Assembly (NCBI GenBank): GCA_002684605.1
Contig: NYVM01000065.1
Span: forward strand, 45,291 to 109,290
Length of the DNA stretch: 64,000 nucleotides
DNA from: Candidatus Pelagibacterales bacterium
GTDB lineage: Bacteria > Pseudomonadota > Alphaproteobacteria > TMED109
Direction: 5' to 3'
Shown here piece after piece: positions 8,444 to 16,469 of the stretch (position 1 is its first letter; each line of letters opens with the position of its first letter). Made by a program: the position numbers and the translations under genes. The notes below the pieces were generated by a model that was given only the letters and a program-made list of their open reading frames with translations, ran no database searches and was not told the DNA's origin.

Positions 8444-9658
8444 TTATATGTTTATATAAATTCTATGAACGGTATTATTTAAATACCCTTTAGGGTTCCA
8501 ACTTATATCAAATGGTTGAGATATATTATTTTCATCTATAGCTCTGGACCATATTTCAAAATAACCTTTACTTGGAAAACTTAGGTTTAAATCCCAATTT
8601 TGCCATGCATATTTATTTACAGGGTTACTTAAATTTGCTTGAATCCAAGTAGCTCCATAATCAATACTTATCCTAACTTCTTTAACTTGTTTATCTCCTG
8701 CCCAAGCATGTCCTCTAATATTTAAATTATTAGAATTATGCTGTAACCCAGTTTTCGGAAATGTTATTAAAGATTTTATAGGCATTGATTCAATTATTTT
8801 TAAACCACTGATATCTACTTTCTCGCCAGGTTTAACAGGGATTTTAGGAACTTTATAAGATTTGCCAGTCATTTTTGTGCCATCATGTACCTGATCAAGT
8901 AATTCAATTTTGTTTAACCATTTTTGAGATGTAGATCCTGGCCAACCAGGACATATCAATCTTAAAGGTGATCCATGTATTAAAGGTATTTCTTCATTAT
9001 TCATGGCAAAGGCTATGATATTATTCTCATCTAAAGCTTTTTTTATTGGCACTCCTCGCGATAATGCATTTTTATTTGTATCACCAGATAAATGTAAATC
9101 AGCGCCATAATGACCAGTATAAATACTACTTGGCTTTATACCGGATGATTTTATTACATCTGATAATCTTACTCCAGTCCATTCTGAGCATGAAATTGCT
9201 CCATAGCTCCATTGATTTCCTAACGCAGGAGGTTCAAAAAAAGCTCTTCCATTACCGCCACATTCTAATTGTAGAGATTTAGTTATAACTTCAAAATTAC
9301 TTTTTAAATCCTTGATTGAATAATTTTTTGGATTTTTTACATTTCCTTCTATTCTTAGTTTCCAATTAGATATTTCATTACTAGATAAATCAGGCATTAT
9401 TCCATTATTTCTTACAAAGTGACGATTAGTAGGCGTGATTGGGTCGTCTAATAAGTGTGGAGGAGTTTCTGCATTAATAGGTCTATCATTAAGTATAGTA
9501 AGATCATTTTTTTTATGAATATTATCTATTTTTAAGGTGTCATTAGCGTATAGTGGAACAACATTCATAGGGATAGAAAAATAAGACGCTAGGCTAACAG
9601 ATAGCATAATTTGAGAATGCTTTTTTATAAAACCTCTTCTGGAAATCTTTCTCTTCAT
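8444..9658 (-). CDS. Molybdenum-dependent sulfite dehydrogenase, SorT/SoxC-like
   Basis: A 404-residue sulfite-oxidase-family enzyme. A twin-arginine signal (RRGFIKK, residues 7-13, then a hydrophobic stretch) indicates export folded with molybdopterin. The molybdenum-binding cysteine is C133 in LECGGNGR. The HGSPLRLICPGWPGS segment near residue 255 and the HDGTKMTGKSYKVP region are typical of the SorT/SoxC group, and the C-terminal part is the dimerisation Ig-like domain. Reaction: sulfite to sulfate in the periplasm with electrons to cytochrome c. No other sox genes are near, so SorT-type sulfite detoxification or energy gain is more likely than thiosulfate oxidation. Confidence 0.82.
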   Translation of the reverse strand: MKRKISRRGFIKKHSQIMLSVSLASYFSIPMNVVPLYANDTLKIDNIHKKNDLTILNDRPINAETPPHLLDDPITPTNRHFVRNNGIMPDLSSNEISNWKLRIEGNVKNPKNYSIKDLKSNFEVITKSLQLECGGNGRAFFEPPALGNQWSYGAISCSEWTGVRLSDVIKSSGIKPSSIYTGHYGADLHLSGDTNKNALSRGVPIKKALDENNIIAFAMNNEEIPLIHGSPLRLICPGWPGSTSQKWLNKIELLDQVHDGTKMTGKSYKVPKIPVKPGEKVDISGLKIIESMPIKSLITFPKTGLQHNSNNLNIRGHAWAGDKQVKEVRISIDYGATWIQANLSNPVNKYAWQNWDLNLSFPSKGYFEIWSRAIDENNISQPFDISWNPKGYLNNTVHRIYINI

Positions 9659-9791
9659 TAATATCTCAAATTCAAAGTGTTGAACTTATTTAAATACAAA
9701 CAATGTTATGATTACTATCGAGTAATCTATTATTCTTGTAAATATGTTTTTTTTTATTATAATTATATTTAGCATATAAAAAGGTTTGATT

Positions 9792-10613
9792 ATGAAAAAC
9801 AGTTTAGAAGCTAATTTAAAATTTATTGTTCCTCAAGTTGATAAACCTGTATTTGAAAGTTCTGAATATACTGGGACAGTTCCAAAAATCCATTTTGAAA
9901 CGGAATATAGGTCAGTTCCAATACAAGACATCAGAGACAGTAGCATCTCGTACACGATTGAAAATAATGGCTTTCAATTATTAAAGCATAAAACAGAAGT
10001 AAAAAACTTTTATGATCATGAGGAAGTAATTAAAACCTATGAAAAAGAGTTAAAAGATTTTTTAAAAGAATATATGAAAGCAAATGACGCTATAATATTT
10101 GATTATACGAGAAGGTCTGATGGAAAATCGGGAGCACAGAATCCCGATGGTTTGCGAGGGCCTGCTGATAGGGTGCATGCAGATTATACAGATTTGTCTG
10201 GTCCACAAAGAGCAAAGGATGTTTTAGGTTTAGATAATTATAATAACCTTCTTAAAGAAGGAGGCAGAATCGTGCAACTTAATGTTTGGAGGGCTATTAA
10301 TGGCCCCGTAAAAAGATCTCCTTTAGCATTTGCAGATGCTCTATCTATTCCTAAAAATGATTTGGTGGAGACAGACCAAATATTTTCAAATCGTACAGGA
10401 GAAATATATCATATTGCCTATTCTAGAAAACATAGATGGCATTGGGCCTCTAATATGAAGAATGATGAAGTACTTCTTTTAAAAGGGTGGGATAGTATTA
10501 ATAATGCTAGAGTGAAATATACACCGCATGGAGCATTTGAATTGCCAAATCAATTAGATAGTGATCCTCCTAGAGAAAGTATTGAGGCGAGAGTATTTCT
10601 TATTTTTAATTAA
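9792..10613 (+). CDS. CmcJ/AsqJ-like Fe(II)/2-oxoglutarate-type oxygenase
   Basis: A protein of about 273 residues of the CmcJ/NvfI/GA4-desaturase-like family. It shows GGLRGPADRVHADYT-like family features, with the facial-triad start H129-x-D131 in RVHADYT and a likely distal histidine at H214 or H217 in SRKHRWHW; QLNVWR near 162-167 is also typical. Members hydroxylate or desaturate natural products and small acids. I chose the ATG at 9792 over a TTG two codons upstream because AAAGG at 9779-9784 is correctly spaced for it. It points into the phn operon, 190 bases away, suggesting but not proving a role with phosphonates. Confidence 0.72.
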   Translation: MKNSLEANLKFIVPQVDKPVFESSEYTGTVPKIHFETEYRSVPIQDIRDSSISYTIENNGFQLLKHKTEVKNFYDHEEVIKTYEKELKDFLKEYMKANDAIIFDYTRRSDGKSGAQNPDGLRGPADRVHADYTDLSGPQRAKDVLGLDNYNNLLKEGGRIVQLNVWRAINGPVKRSPLAFADALSIPKNDLVETDQIFSNRTGEIYHIAYSRKHRWHWASNMKNDEVLLLKGWDSINNARVKYTPHGAFELPNQLDSDPPRESIEARVFLIFN

Positions 10614-10661
10614 TACTTTGGTTAGGAGCATTATGATAATAAATAAAGTATCTTTAATTAA

Positions 10662-10790
10662 GTACCAAGGTATCATAGAAATAAATGGTCTACTATACCA
10701 GTAAAAGGTTTTATAAATGTACCTGAAAACTCTATTGGTCTTGGCATAACAATCGATAATACTAAAGTTTTTAATCAAGATTATTTATAA
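10662..10790 (+). pseudogene. Remnant of an enolase-superfamily (MR/MLE) gene, C-terminus only
   Basis: A stretch with no start codon encodes about 42 residues before a TAA at 10788-10790. It contains KWSTIPVKGFINVPENS followed by IGLGITID, which resembles the conserved C-terminal end of mandelate-racemase/dehydratase proteins (pattern W, then a hydrophobic-Gly strand, VP-D/E, GLG-hydrophobic, then Asp). The frame is blocked by TAA at 10659-10661 and no catalytic domain is present. I read it as the eroded 3' end of a lost dehydratase gene. The match is by eye and short. Confidence 0.45.
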
Positions 10791-10803
10791 TTTAGGGATG
10801 AAC

Positions 10804-11727
10804 ATGACTAAAATATCTAAAATAATTATTATACTTATATTAAGTATTTGCTTGTCAAAAATATCAATTGGTGCTGATGGTACTAAAGATGATCCTTTTA
10901 ATGTATTATTAGTGCCCGCTGATGGAGGTACAGAAGAAGGTACTATTTCTGATTTTAAACCAATATTTAATGCAATATCTTTAGCAACAAATTACTCTTT
11001 TAATATTATTGTGGGACAGAGTTATAGTGCTGTAGTTGAGGGTATATGTTCAGGACTCGCAGACTTTGCCTGGTTTGGGCCTGTTACATATTTACAAGCA
11101 AGAGATAAAGGGTGTGTAGAATTATTGGCAGTTGAAGTTAGAAAAGGTAGTTCTGTTTATTATTCAGGTATATTTACAGGTAAAAATAATATAAATATAA
11201 ATAATTTAAGCGACTTAAGAGCTAAAAAAGTAGCCTTTGGAGATATAAACTCGACATCAAGTTTTGTTTTTCCTATGGCTATGTTAATTGAATCTGGAAT
11301 TGACCCAATTAAAGATTTATCTAAATCACAACTAACTGGAAGTCATGCAAATAGTTTAAAAGCACTTCAAGCAGGTATAGTTGATGCAGCAGCTGCTTCT
11401 TTTAACTCCTATGAAAAAGCTGTAAGGCAAGGTTCAATTATGGCTAATGAATTTAAAATAATAGCTAGGTCAGATCCTATTCCTAATCCCCCTTTAGCTA
11501 TGTCCGTTAACCTTCCAAAAATTGTTAAGAATAAAATTAGTAATGAAATTTCTGAATTACACAATAACCCAAATATTAAAGAAGGAATGTTAAGAGGCTA
11601 TGGTGGTAAAAAAGTAGATTATTATGATACTAGTATAACAGATAAAGATATGCTTCCTGCCTTAAAGAAAATGCTTTTAATAGATAGTAATTTTAAAAAA
11701 ACAATTCTGGAAGCTAATAGTAATTAA
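10804..11727 (+). CDS. phnD: Phosphonate ABC transporter substrate-binding protein
   Basis: A periplasmic binding protein of about 307 residues of the PhnD family. A signal peptide covers the first 25 residues (hydrophobic run ending in SIGA). The GGTEEGT segment, the SAVVEGICSGLADFAWFGP pattern and the DINSTSSF phosphonate-binding Ser/Thr cluster are family hallmarks. The start at 10804 is preferred over an ATG at 10798 because AGGG at 10794-10797 would touch the earlier one. It overlaps phnC by one base (TAATG). Ligand: phosphonates such as 2-aminoethylphosphonate or methylphosphonate, possibly phosphite. Confidence 0.9.
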   Translation: MTKISKIIIILILSICLSKISIGADGTKDDPFNVLLVPADGGTEEGTISDFKPIFNAISLATNYSFNIIVGQSYSAVVEGICSGLADFAWFGPVTYLQARDKGCVELLAVEVRKGSSVYYSGIFTGKNNININNLSDLRAKKVAFGDINSTSSFVFPMAMLIESGIDPIKDLSKSQLTGSHANSLKALQAGIVDAAAASFNSYEKAVRQGSIMANEFKIIARSDPIPNPPLAMSVNLPKIVKNKISNEISELHNNPNIKEGMLRGYGGKKVDYYDTSITDKDMLPALKKMLLIDSNFKKTILEANSN

Positions 11728-12464
11728 TGACAAATAGATTACTTACAATTAAGGCAGCTAAAAAAATATATGATGGAGGAATAAATGCGCTTGATGGGGT
11801 AAATATAACAATTCATAAAAATGAAATTGTTGCAATACTCGGTTCTTCAGGTGCAGGTAAATCAACATTAATAAGGTCAATATTAGGTTTGGTTGCCTTA
11901 GATAACGGTGCAATTTTTTTTAAAAGTAAGACTCCTATAGTAAATAATTTTCAGCTATTAAGAAGTTCTATCTCTACAATATATCAAAATTTTAATTTAG
12001 TATCTCGATCTACTGTTTTAACAAATATAATCTTAGGTAAAATTTCAACTATATCTTCTTGGCGAATTTTATTTAATGCATGGCCAAAAGGTTTTCAAAT
12101 GAAAGCTTTTGCATTATTAAAAGAAGTTGGCTTGGAAGATATTAATCTTAATAAAAGAGTAGAAAATTTATCTGGAGGACAACAACAGAGGATTGGAATA
12201 GCAAGAGCATTAATGGGTGATCCTGAATTAATTTTAGCAGATGAACCAGTATCAAGTCTGGACCCAGAAACAGCAAAAGAAATTTTAAAACTCTTAAAAA
12301 AGACTGCTAAAAAGAAAAAAATTAGTATTCTGTGTAGTTTGCATCAAGTTGAATTTGCAAAATATTTTGCTGATAGAATAATAGGTATGAATAACGGAAA
12401 GATTATTTTTGATAAAGCGTCAAATAAATTAAGTAAATTAGATTTAAATAAAATTTATAAATAA
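11727..12464 (+). CDS. phnC: Phosphonate ABC transporter ATP-binding protein
   Basis: A 245-residue ABC ATPase. Walker A is GSSGAGKST near residue 38, the Q-loop TIYQNFNL is near 86, the signature is LSGGQQQR near 149, and Walker B is LILADEP near 170, followed by an H-loop histidine in SLHQVE. It lies between phnD and phnE with minimal spacing, as in typical phnCDE sets, although gene order here is D-C-E. It powers import of phosphonate from the periplasm. Confidence 0.92.
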   Translation: MTNRLLTIKAAKKIYDGGINALDGVNITIHKNEIVAILGSSGAGKSTLIRSILGLVALDNGAIFFKSKTPIVNNFQLLRSSISTIYQNFNLVSRSTVLTNIILGKISTISSWRILFNAWPKGFQMKAFALLKEVGLEDINLNKRVENLSGGQQQRIGIARALMGDPELILADEPVSSLDPETAKEILKLLKKTAKKKKISILCSLHQVEFAKYFADRIIGMNNGKIIFDKASNKLSKLDLNKIYK

Positions 12465-12474
12465 TGAAACCTCA

Positions 12475-13473
12475 ATGAAAAATTTTAAAAAAGATTTAAA
12501 ACCACCATTTAGTATAAAGAGTTTATTTTTAATATTGATATTATTAATAGTATTCATAATATCAGCTCAAAGAGTTGGTATGCCTGATATTATAGAACGT
12601 CTGTATGAATCATCTTTAGATTTAGTTGGTATTAAAGATTCTTCAAAAATTGGAAATGGTTTATCTAGAATTTCTAGAGAGATGTGGCCGCCTGTTATAG
12701 AAAGTAAAAAAGATACTAATTTAATATTAAATTTTGATCCTGAAAACATACCTTTTAATTCTTATATTGAGAAAAGTTTAGATAAATCTTATGAGATTAA
12801 CCCTGAATCATTGTTGCTTGAATCTACAGAAGAGAATATTTTATTTTTAGTAGAGCCTTTTGGTTATTTAAAGACAGTTATAATTAAAATTATAGAAAGT
12901 ATAGAAATAGCATTTTGGGCAAGTTTTATATCAATAATTTTATCTATTCCGTTAGCATATTATTCAGCAAAAAACTATGCACCTAATAAATTAATATATT
13001 TTTTTTCTAGAAGTTCAGTATCAGCATTAAGAGCTATACCAGAATTAATAAGTGTTTTATTTATGGTATTAGCTTTTGGCTTTGGCCCTGCTGCAGGAAT
13101 TATGGCTTTAGGTTTACATAGTGCCGGATTTTTAGGTAAATTTTTTGCTGAAGATATTGAAAATTCTGACAAAGGTCCTCAAGAGGCATTGATTGCCTTA
13201 GGTGCTTCTAAGTGGAAAGTTCTTAAATTAGCAGTTTTACCACAAGTTATGCCACAATATGTTGCCTACATGCTCTATATCCTTGATAGAAACCTTAGAA
13301 TGGCTACTGTGATAGGTTTAGTTGGTGGAGGTGGAATTGGACAAGAACTAAAAGGACGTTTTGACTTATTTGAGTATGGAAACGTAACAACAATTATTAT
13401 TGTTATTTTTATAGTTGTTTTTATTTTTGATCAAATTTCTGCAAAACTTAGATCAAAGTTAATAGGTAATTAA
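12475..13473 (+). CDS. phnE: Phosphonate ABC transporter permease
   Basis: A 332-residue inner-membrane permease with an N-terminal transmembrane segment at about 13-31, a soluble insert, then a BPD-transport domain with several membrane spans. The EAA-type motif is EALIALGASKWKVL near residues 236-250. The family feature of GVGGGGIGQELKG-like glycines near 280 is present. Longer than the minimal PhnE (about 270) because of the insert of about 100 residues after the first helix. Ten bases after phnC, three before phnY; one operon. Confidence 0.88.
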   Translation: MKNFKKDLKPPFSIKSLFLILILLIVFIISAQRVGMPDIIERLYESSLDLVGIKDSSKIGNGLSRISREMWPPVIESKKDTNLILNFDPENIPFNSYIEKSLDKSYEINPESLLLESTEENILFLVEPFGYLKTVIIKIIESIEIAFWASFISIILSIPLAYYSAKNYAPNKLIYFFSRSSVSALRAIPELISVLFMVLAFGFGPAAGIMALGLHSAGFLGKFFAEDIENSDKGPQEALIALGASKWKVLKLAVLPQVMPQYVAYMLYILDRNLRMATVIGLVGGGGIGQELKGRFDLFEYGNVTTIIIVIFIVVFIFDQISAKLRSKLIGN

Positions 13474-13475
13474 AT

Positions 13476-14240
13476 ATGCCAAATAATTATTTTAATATTT
13501 CTGTAAAAGATCTATCAAATTGGAATGAGCTAGGTTTTTTGTTACGTCATGGGCACCTTAAAAATTATATAAATGACTTAAATATATCTATAAGTAAAAT
13601 AGAGAACCTAAGAGAAAATAATAGAGAAAGCTTATTTTATTATGAAAAAATAAATAAGAAAATTATTCTTTGCAGAATAGAAAAATTTTTAAAAGATAAT
13701 AAATTTTTAAGTGAAATTATTTTAGGAAATAAAATTTTAGGTTTTGTTAGTGAACTTATTAATAAACCTGCTTATCTATATAAAGAAAAAATAAATATTA
13801 AGCCTATTGGTGGAGCAGGGTATTCAGCTCACCAAGATGCTACTGCATATCATAAATTAAAAGGTCACATTACGTGCTTGGTAGCATTGACAGAAATGAC
13901 TTTAGACAATGGATGTTTATATATATCCGAAGAAGTAAAAAATGATATTATTCCTTATGATAAGGATGGTTGTATAACAAAAAAAGAAGAAAAAAAACTT
14001 AAATGGATTCCGATTCTTATGAAGCCAGGAGATTGTTTATTTTTTAATTCTTTCGTTCCGCATAAGAGTAATAAGAATTTTTCAAGTGAATTTAGAAAAG
14101 CCATATATTTAACATTTAACGATGCAGAAGATGGTGATCTAAGGAGCAATTATTATTTAGAAAGGTCAAAAACATTAGAAGAAAATAAGAATAGAATAAG
14201 TACAATTGGTCATTTTCAAGGCAAGAATTATAGAGTTTAA
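13476..14240 (+). CDS. phnY: PhnY-type Fe(II)/2-oxoglutarate phosphonate hydroxylase
   Basis: A 254-residue phytanoyl-CoA dioxygenase (PhyH) family protein. The iron triad is H119-Q-D121 (in GYSAHQDATAYH) and H196 (FVPHKSNKNF); R207 in EFRKAIYL is placed to bind 2-oxoglutarate. In characterised systems PhnY hydroxylates the carbon next to phosphorus of 2-aminoethylphosphonate, and PhnY* does so for methylphosphonate. It follows phnE after 2 bases and precedes phnZ by 10, so transporter and enzymes are one transcription unit. Substrate among phosphonates is not decided by the motif set. Confidence 0.85.
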   Translation: MPNNYFNISVKDLSNWNELGFLLRHGHLKNYINDLNISISKIENLRENNRESLFYYEKINKKIILCRIEKFLKDNKFLSEIILGNKILGFVSELINKPAYLYKEKINIKPIGGAGYSAHQDATAYHKLKGHITCLVALTEMTLDNGCLYISEEVKNDIIPYDKDGCITKKEEKKLKWIPILMKPGDCLFFNSFVPHKSNKNFSSEFRKAIYLTFNDAEDGDLRSNYYLERSKTLEENKNRISTIGHFQGKNYRV

Positions 14241-14250
14241 ATAGGTAGTA

Positions 14251-14829
14251 ATGTTTCCAGATATAAATGAAAATAATAATATAATATTTACAGAAAATTT
14301 ATTAAATTGGCTGGAAGATGAAGGTCGATCAAAATATGATGAAGGTGTAAATCAGTTTGAACATAGTGTTCAAACAGCTATGATTGCAAAAAAAAATAAA
14401 TCTTCTTTTAGTTTAATTGTGGCTGCATTATTACATGATATAGGACATTTAATTTTAAATGAGAATAATTCTAAAGATGATTTTTTAAATTATGATTTAA
14501 ATCATGAATTAATTGGGGCTCAATGGTTAGAAAATAAATTTCCCAGGTCTGTGATAGAGCCAATAAAATTACATGTTTCTGCTAAGCGATATTTATGCTC
14601 TTTAAATACTAAGCATTATAGTAAATTATCAGAAGCATCTAAGAGAAGTTTGCAATTACAAGGTGGTTTAATGAATAAAAAGGAACAAAGAATATTTCAA
14701 CAAAATCTTTTTTCAAAAGATGCAATTATGCTAAGGAAATGGGACGATGATGCAAAAGTCAAAAATTTTCAGATCATGCCTATACGTAATTTTAAAAATG
14801 ATATAATTATGATGTTAAATAATAAATAA
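14251..14829 (+). CDS. phnZ: PhnZ-type mixed-valent diiron oxygenase, C-P bond cleavage
   Basis: A 192-residue HD-domain protein closely patterned on PhnZ: metal ligands H38 (QFEHS), H62-D63 (LLHDIGH), H85 (NHELIGA), H108 and D165 (RKWDDD), plus the phosphonate-binding AKRYL motif (111-115) and the QGGLM segment. PhnZ oxidises the 1-hydroxyphosphonate made by PhnY, releasing phosphate and a carboxylic acid (glycine from 2-AEP, formate from methylphosphonate). E31 matches the PhnZ substrate-gating Glu27, but the neighbouring tyrosine sits one position later than Tyr24. Cytoplasmic; needs two irons and oxygen. Confidence 0.88.
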   Translation: MFPDINENNNIIFTENLLNWLEDEGRSKYDEGVNQFEHSVQTAMIAKKNKSSFSLIVAALLHDIGHLILNENNSKDDFLNYDLNHELIGAQWLENKFPRSVIEPIKLHVSAKRYLCSLNTKHYSKLSEASKRSLQLQGGLMNKKEQRIFQQNLFSKDAIMLRKWDDDAKVKNFQIMPIRNFKNDIIMMLNNK

Positions 14830-14841
14830 AGGTCCTAAGAT

Positions 14842-15690
14842 ATGAAAGATAAAGAATATATTCAGAAAAGAAGAAGTTTTATATTTTGCCCTGGAAATCG
14901 ACCAGATATGATACCTAAAGCCTTAAAGTCTGGCGCTGATATGGTATGTATAGATTTAGAAGACGCAATAATACCAGAGCATAAAAGTTTATCAAGAATT
15001 GAAACTATAAAAGCTTTTGAGAATATAGAATCTCCTACAGGAGTAGAGACTTTAATTAGAATTAATGATGTGAATAGTGAAGATGGTAAAAGAGATATTG
15101 ATTTAATATTAAACGCTAAAAACACAGCTTCAGGATTAATGTTGCCAAAAATTCAATCAATAGAGGAAATAATTACATTAGAAAATAAAATTAAAGAAAA
15201 AAATAAGGATTTAAACTTACATATTATTATTGAAACAAACCAAGGTTTAGAAAATGCTTGGTCTATTGCTCATTCAAGTTCTTTAATTAAGTCTTTGTTA
15301 TTTGGAGGAGTTGATATGAGTGCCGACTTAGGATGTAATGGAGATTGGTTTTCGCTTTTATATGCTAGATCAAGGGTTGTTCATGCTGCTGCTGGTGCAG
15401 GTATTGATAGTATTGATGTGCCTTTTTTAGATCTAGAAGATATGAAAGGTATGAATACAGAAGCTCAAAAGTCAAAAAATTTAGGTTTTTCTGGAAAAGG
15501 GTCTATTCATCCCAAACAAATTGAACAGTTAAATAAGGTTTTTACTCCTTCTGAAGAAGAAATTGCATATGCTAATAAAGTCATTAAGGCTTTTAATGAG
15601 GCAAGTGATGGTTTAGTAGTTGTTGATGGAAAACTCATTGAAAAACCAGTTTTAAGGACAGCTCTAAAAACTATAGCAAATAGTAATTAA
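14842..15690 (+). CDS. CitE/HpcH-family CoA-ester lyase
   Basis: A 282-residue TIM-barrel protein of the HpcH/HpaI aldolase-citrate lyase beta family. It begins with RRSFIFCPGNRPDM, contains the DLEDAI motif near residues 38-43, an LIRIND arginine near 73, an IIETNQGLENA glutamate near 136 and a GGVDMSADLG metal-binding segment. Characterised relatives cleave malyl-CoA, methylmalyl-CoA or citramalyl-CoA, or hydrolyse malyl-CoA. It starts 12 bases after phnZ with SD AAAGG, so it may be read from the phn transcript, although its chemistry is not obviously tied to phosphonates. Converges on an enoyl-CoA hydratase. Confidence 0.8.
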   Translation: MKDKEYIQKRRSFIFCPGNRPDMIPKALKSGADMVCIDLEDAIIPEHKSLSRIETIKAFENIESPTGVETLIRINDVNSEDGKRDIDLILNAKNTASGLMLPKIQSIEEIITLENKIKEKNKDLNLHIIIETNQGLENAWSIAHSSSLIKSLLFGGVDMSADLGCNGDWFSLLYARSRVVHAAAGAGIDSIDVPFLDLEDMKGMNTEAQKSKNLGFSGKGSIHPKQIEQLNKVFTPSEEEIAYANKVIKAFNEASDGLVVVDGKLIEKPVLRTALKTIANSN

Positions 15691-15691
15691 T

Positions 15692-16459
15692 CTATCTAAG
15701 TTTTTTTAAAAACTCTTGAACTCGTTCTTTTACTTCAGGAATATCATATGATGTTTCTGCTTCATAATTTAAGCCCTCAATTTGGCCTTTATTGCGGGCT
15801 GCAGAGTAAAGGTCTTTATATGCTTTTATTGAATTAGGACTATTTTTAGCTATATTCTTTGCAATATCATGAACCTTTGTTCTCAATTCATTTAGTGGAA
15901 AGGCTTCTAAAGCTATTCCATATTCTTTAGCCTGAATTCCTGATATTGTTTTTGCTGTAAAGGATAATTCCTTTGCGCGCATAATTCCAACGTATCTAGG
16001 TAATCTCTGTGTTAGGCCCCAAGAGGGTCTAAAACCCAAAATAGCATGAGTATCGCCTAATTTTGCCTCATTTGCTATATATATAAGGTCAGCTGATAAA
16101 GCTAGCTCTAAGCCACCTGTATAACAAAAACCATTAATCATAGAAATTACAGCTTTAGGTGAATCTTCTAGTAACTTTATTACCGCATTAGCATACGTAT
16201 CTAAATCTTCTCCTACGCCTCCACTTGAAATATCTGTACCATTTTCTTCTAATTGTCTTAAGTCTACTCCTGCGGAAAAAGCTTTTCCAGCACCGGTAAG
16301 AATAATTACACTTATTGTATCATTTTTATTAAGATCTAATAATGCTGCTTTTAAATCTTTTAATAGCTCTAAAGATATCGCGTTCATTCTTTCAGGTCTA
16401 TTAAGAGTTATTTCAGCAACTTTATCGTTTATATTAATTGTAATATTTTTATTTATCAT
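15692..16459 (-). CDS. Enoyl-CoA hydratase/isomerase family protein
   Basis: A crotonase-fold protein of 255 residues. It shows the LNRPERMNAIS start, the oxyanion-hole region AGKAFSAGVDL and a second glycine motif in MINGFCYTGGLELALSADL. A longer ATG start 17 codons upstream would place the N-terminus inside the ligase gene; the start at 16459 gives the normal crotonase N-terminus MINKNITI and was chosen. It follows the acyl-CoA ligase by 10 bases, so the pair likely activates and hydrates or cleaves the same acyl-CoA. Specific substrate unknown. Confidence 0.85.
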   Translation of the reverse strand: MINKNITININDKVAEITLNRPERMNAISLELLKDLKAALLDLNKNDTISVIILTGAGKAFSAGVDLRQLEENGTDISSGGVGEDLDTYANAVIKLLEDSPKAVISMINGFCYTGGLELALSADLIYIANEAKLGDTHAILGFRPSWGLTQRLPRYVGIMRAKELSFTAKTISGIQAKEYGIALEAFPLNELRTKVHDIAKNIAKNSPNSIKAYKDLYSAARNKGQIEGLNYEAETSYDIPEVKERVQEFLKKLR

Positions 16460-16469
16460 AATACATTTT

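Noticed and set aside
8444..9658. Assignment as SoxC of a thiosulfate-oxidising Sox system
   Set aside because: No soxXYZAB genes are adjacent, the partner cytochrome is tiny rather than a diheme SoxD, and the sequence fits SorT-type enzymes at least as well.
9786..9791. TTG start for the CmcJ-like gene
   Set aside because: The ATG six bases later has correctly spaced AAAGG; the TTG would sit too close to it.
9659..9791. Sigma-70 promoter TTGAAC/TATGAT before the CmcJ-like gene
   Set aside because: The two elements are 21 bases apart, too far for a normal promoter; left unassigned.
10554..10778. 74-codon minus-strand frame overlapping the end of the CmcJ-like gene
   Set aside because: Hydrophobic and tyrosine-rich translation with no family resemblance. 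The plus strand of the same stretch reads as the C-terminus of an enolase-family protein, which is better supported.
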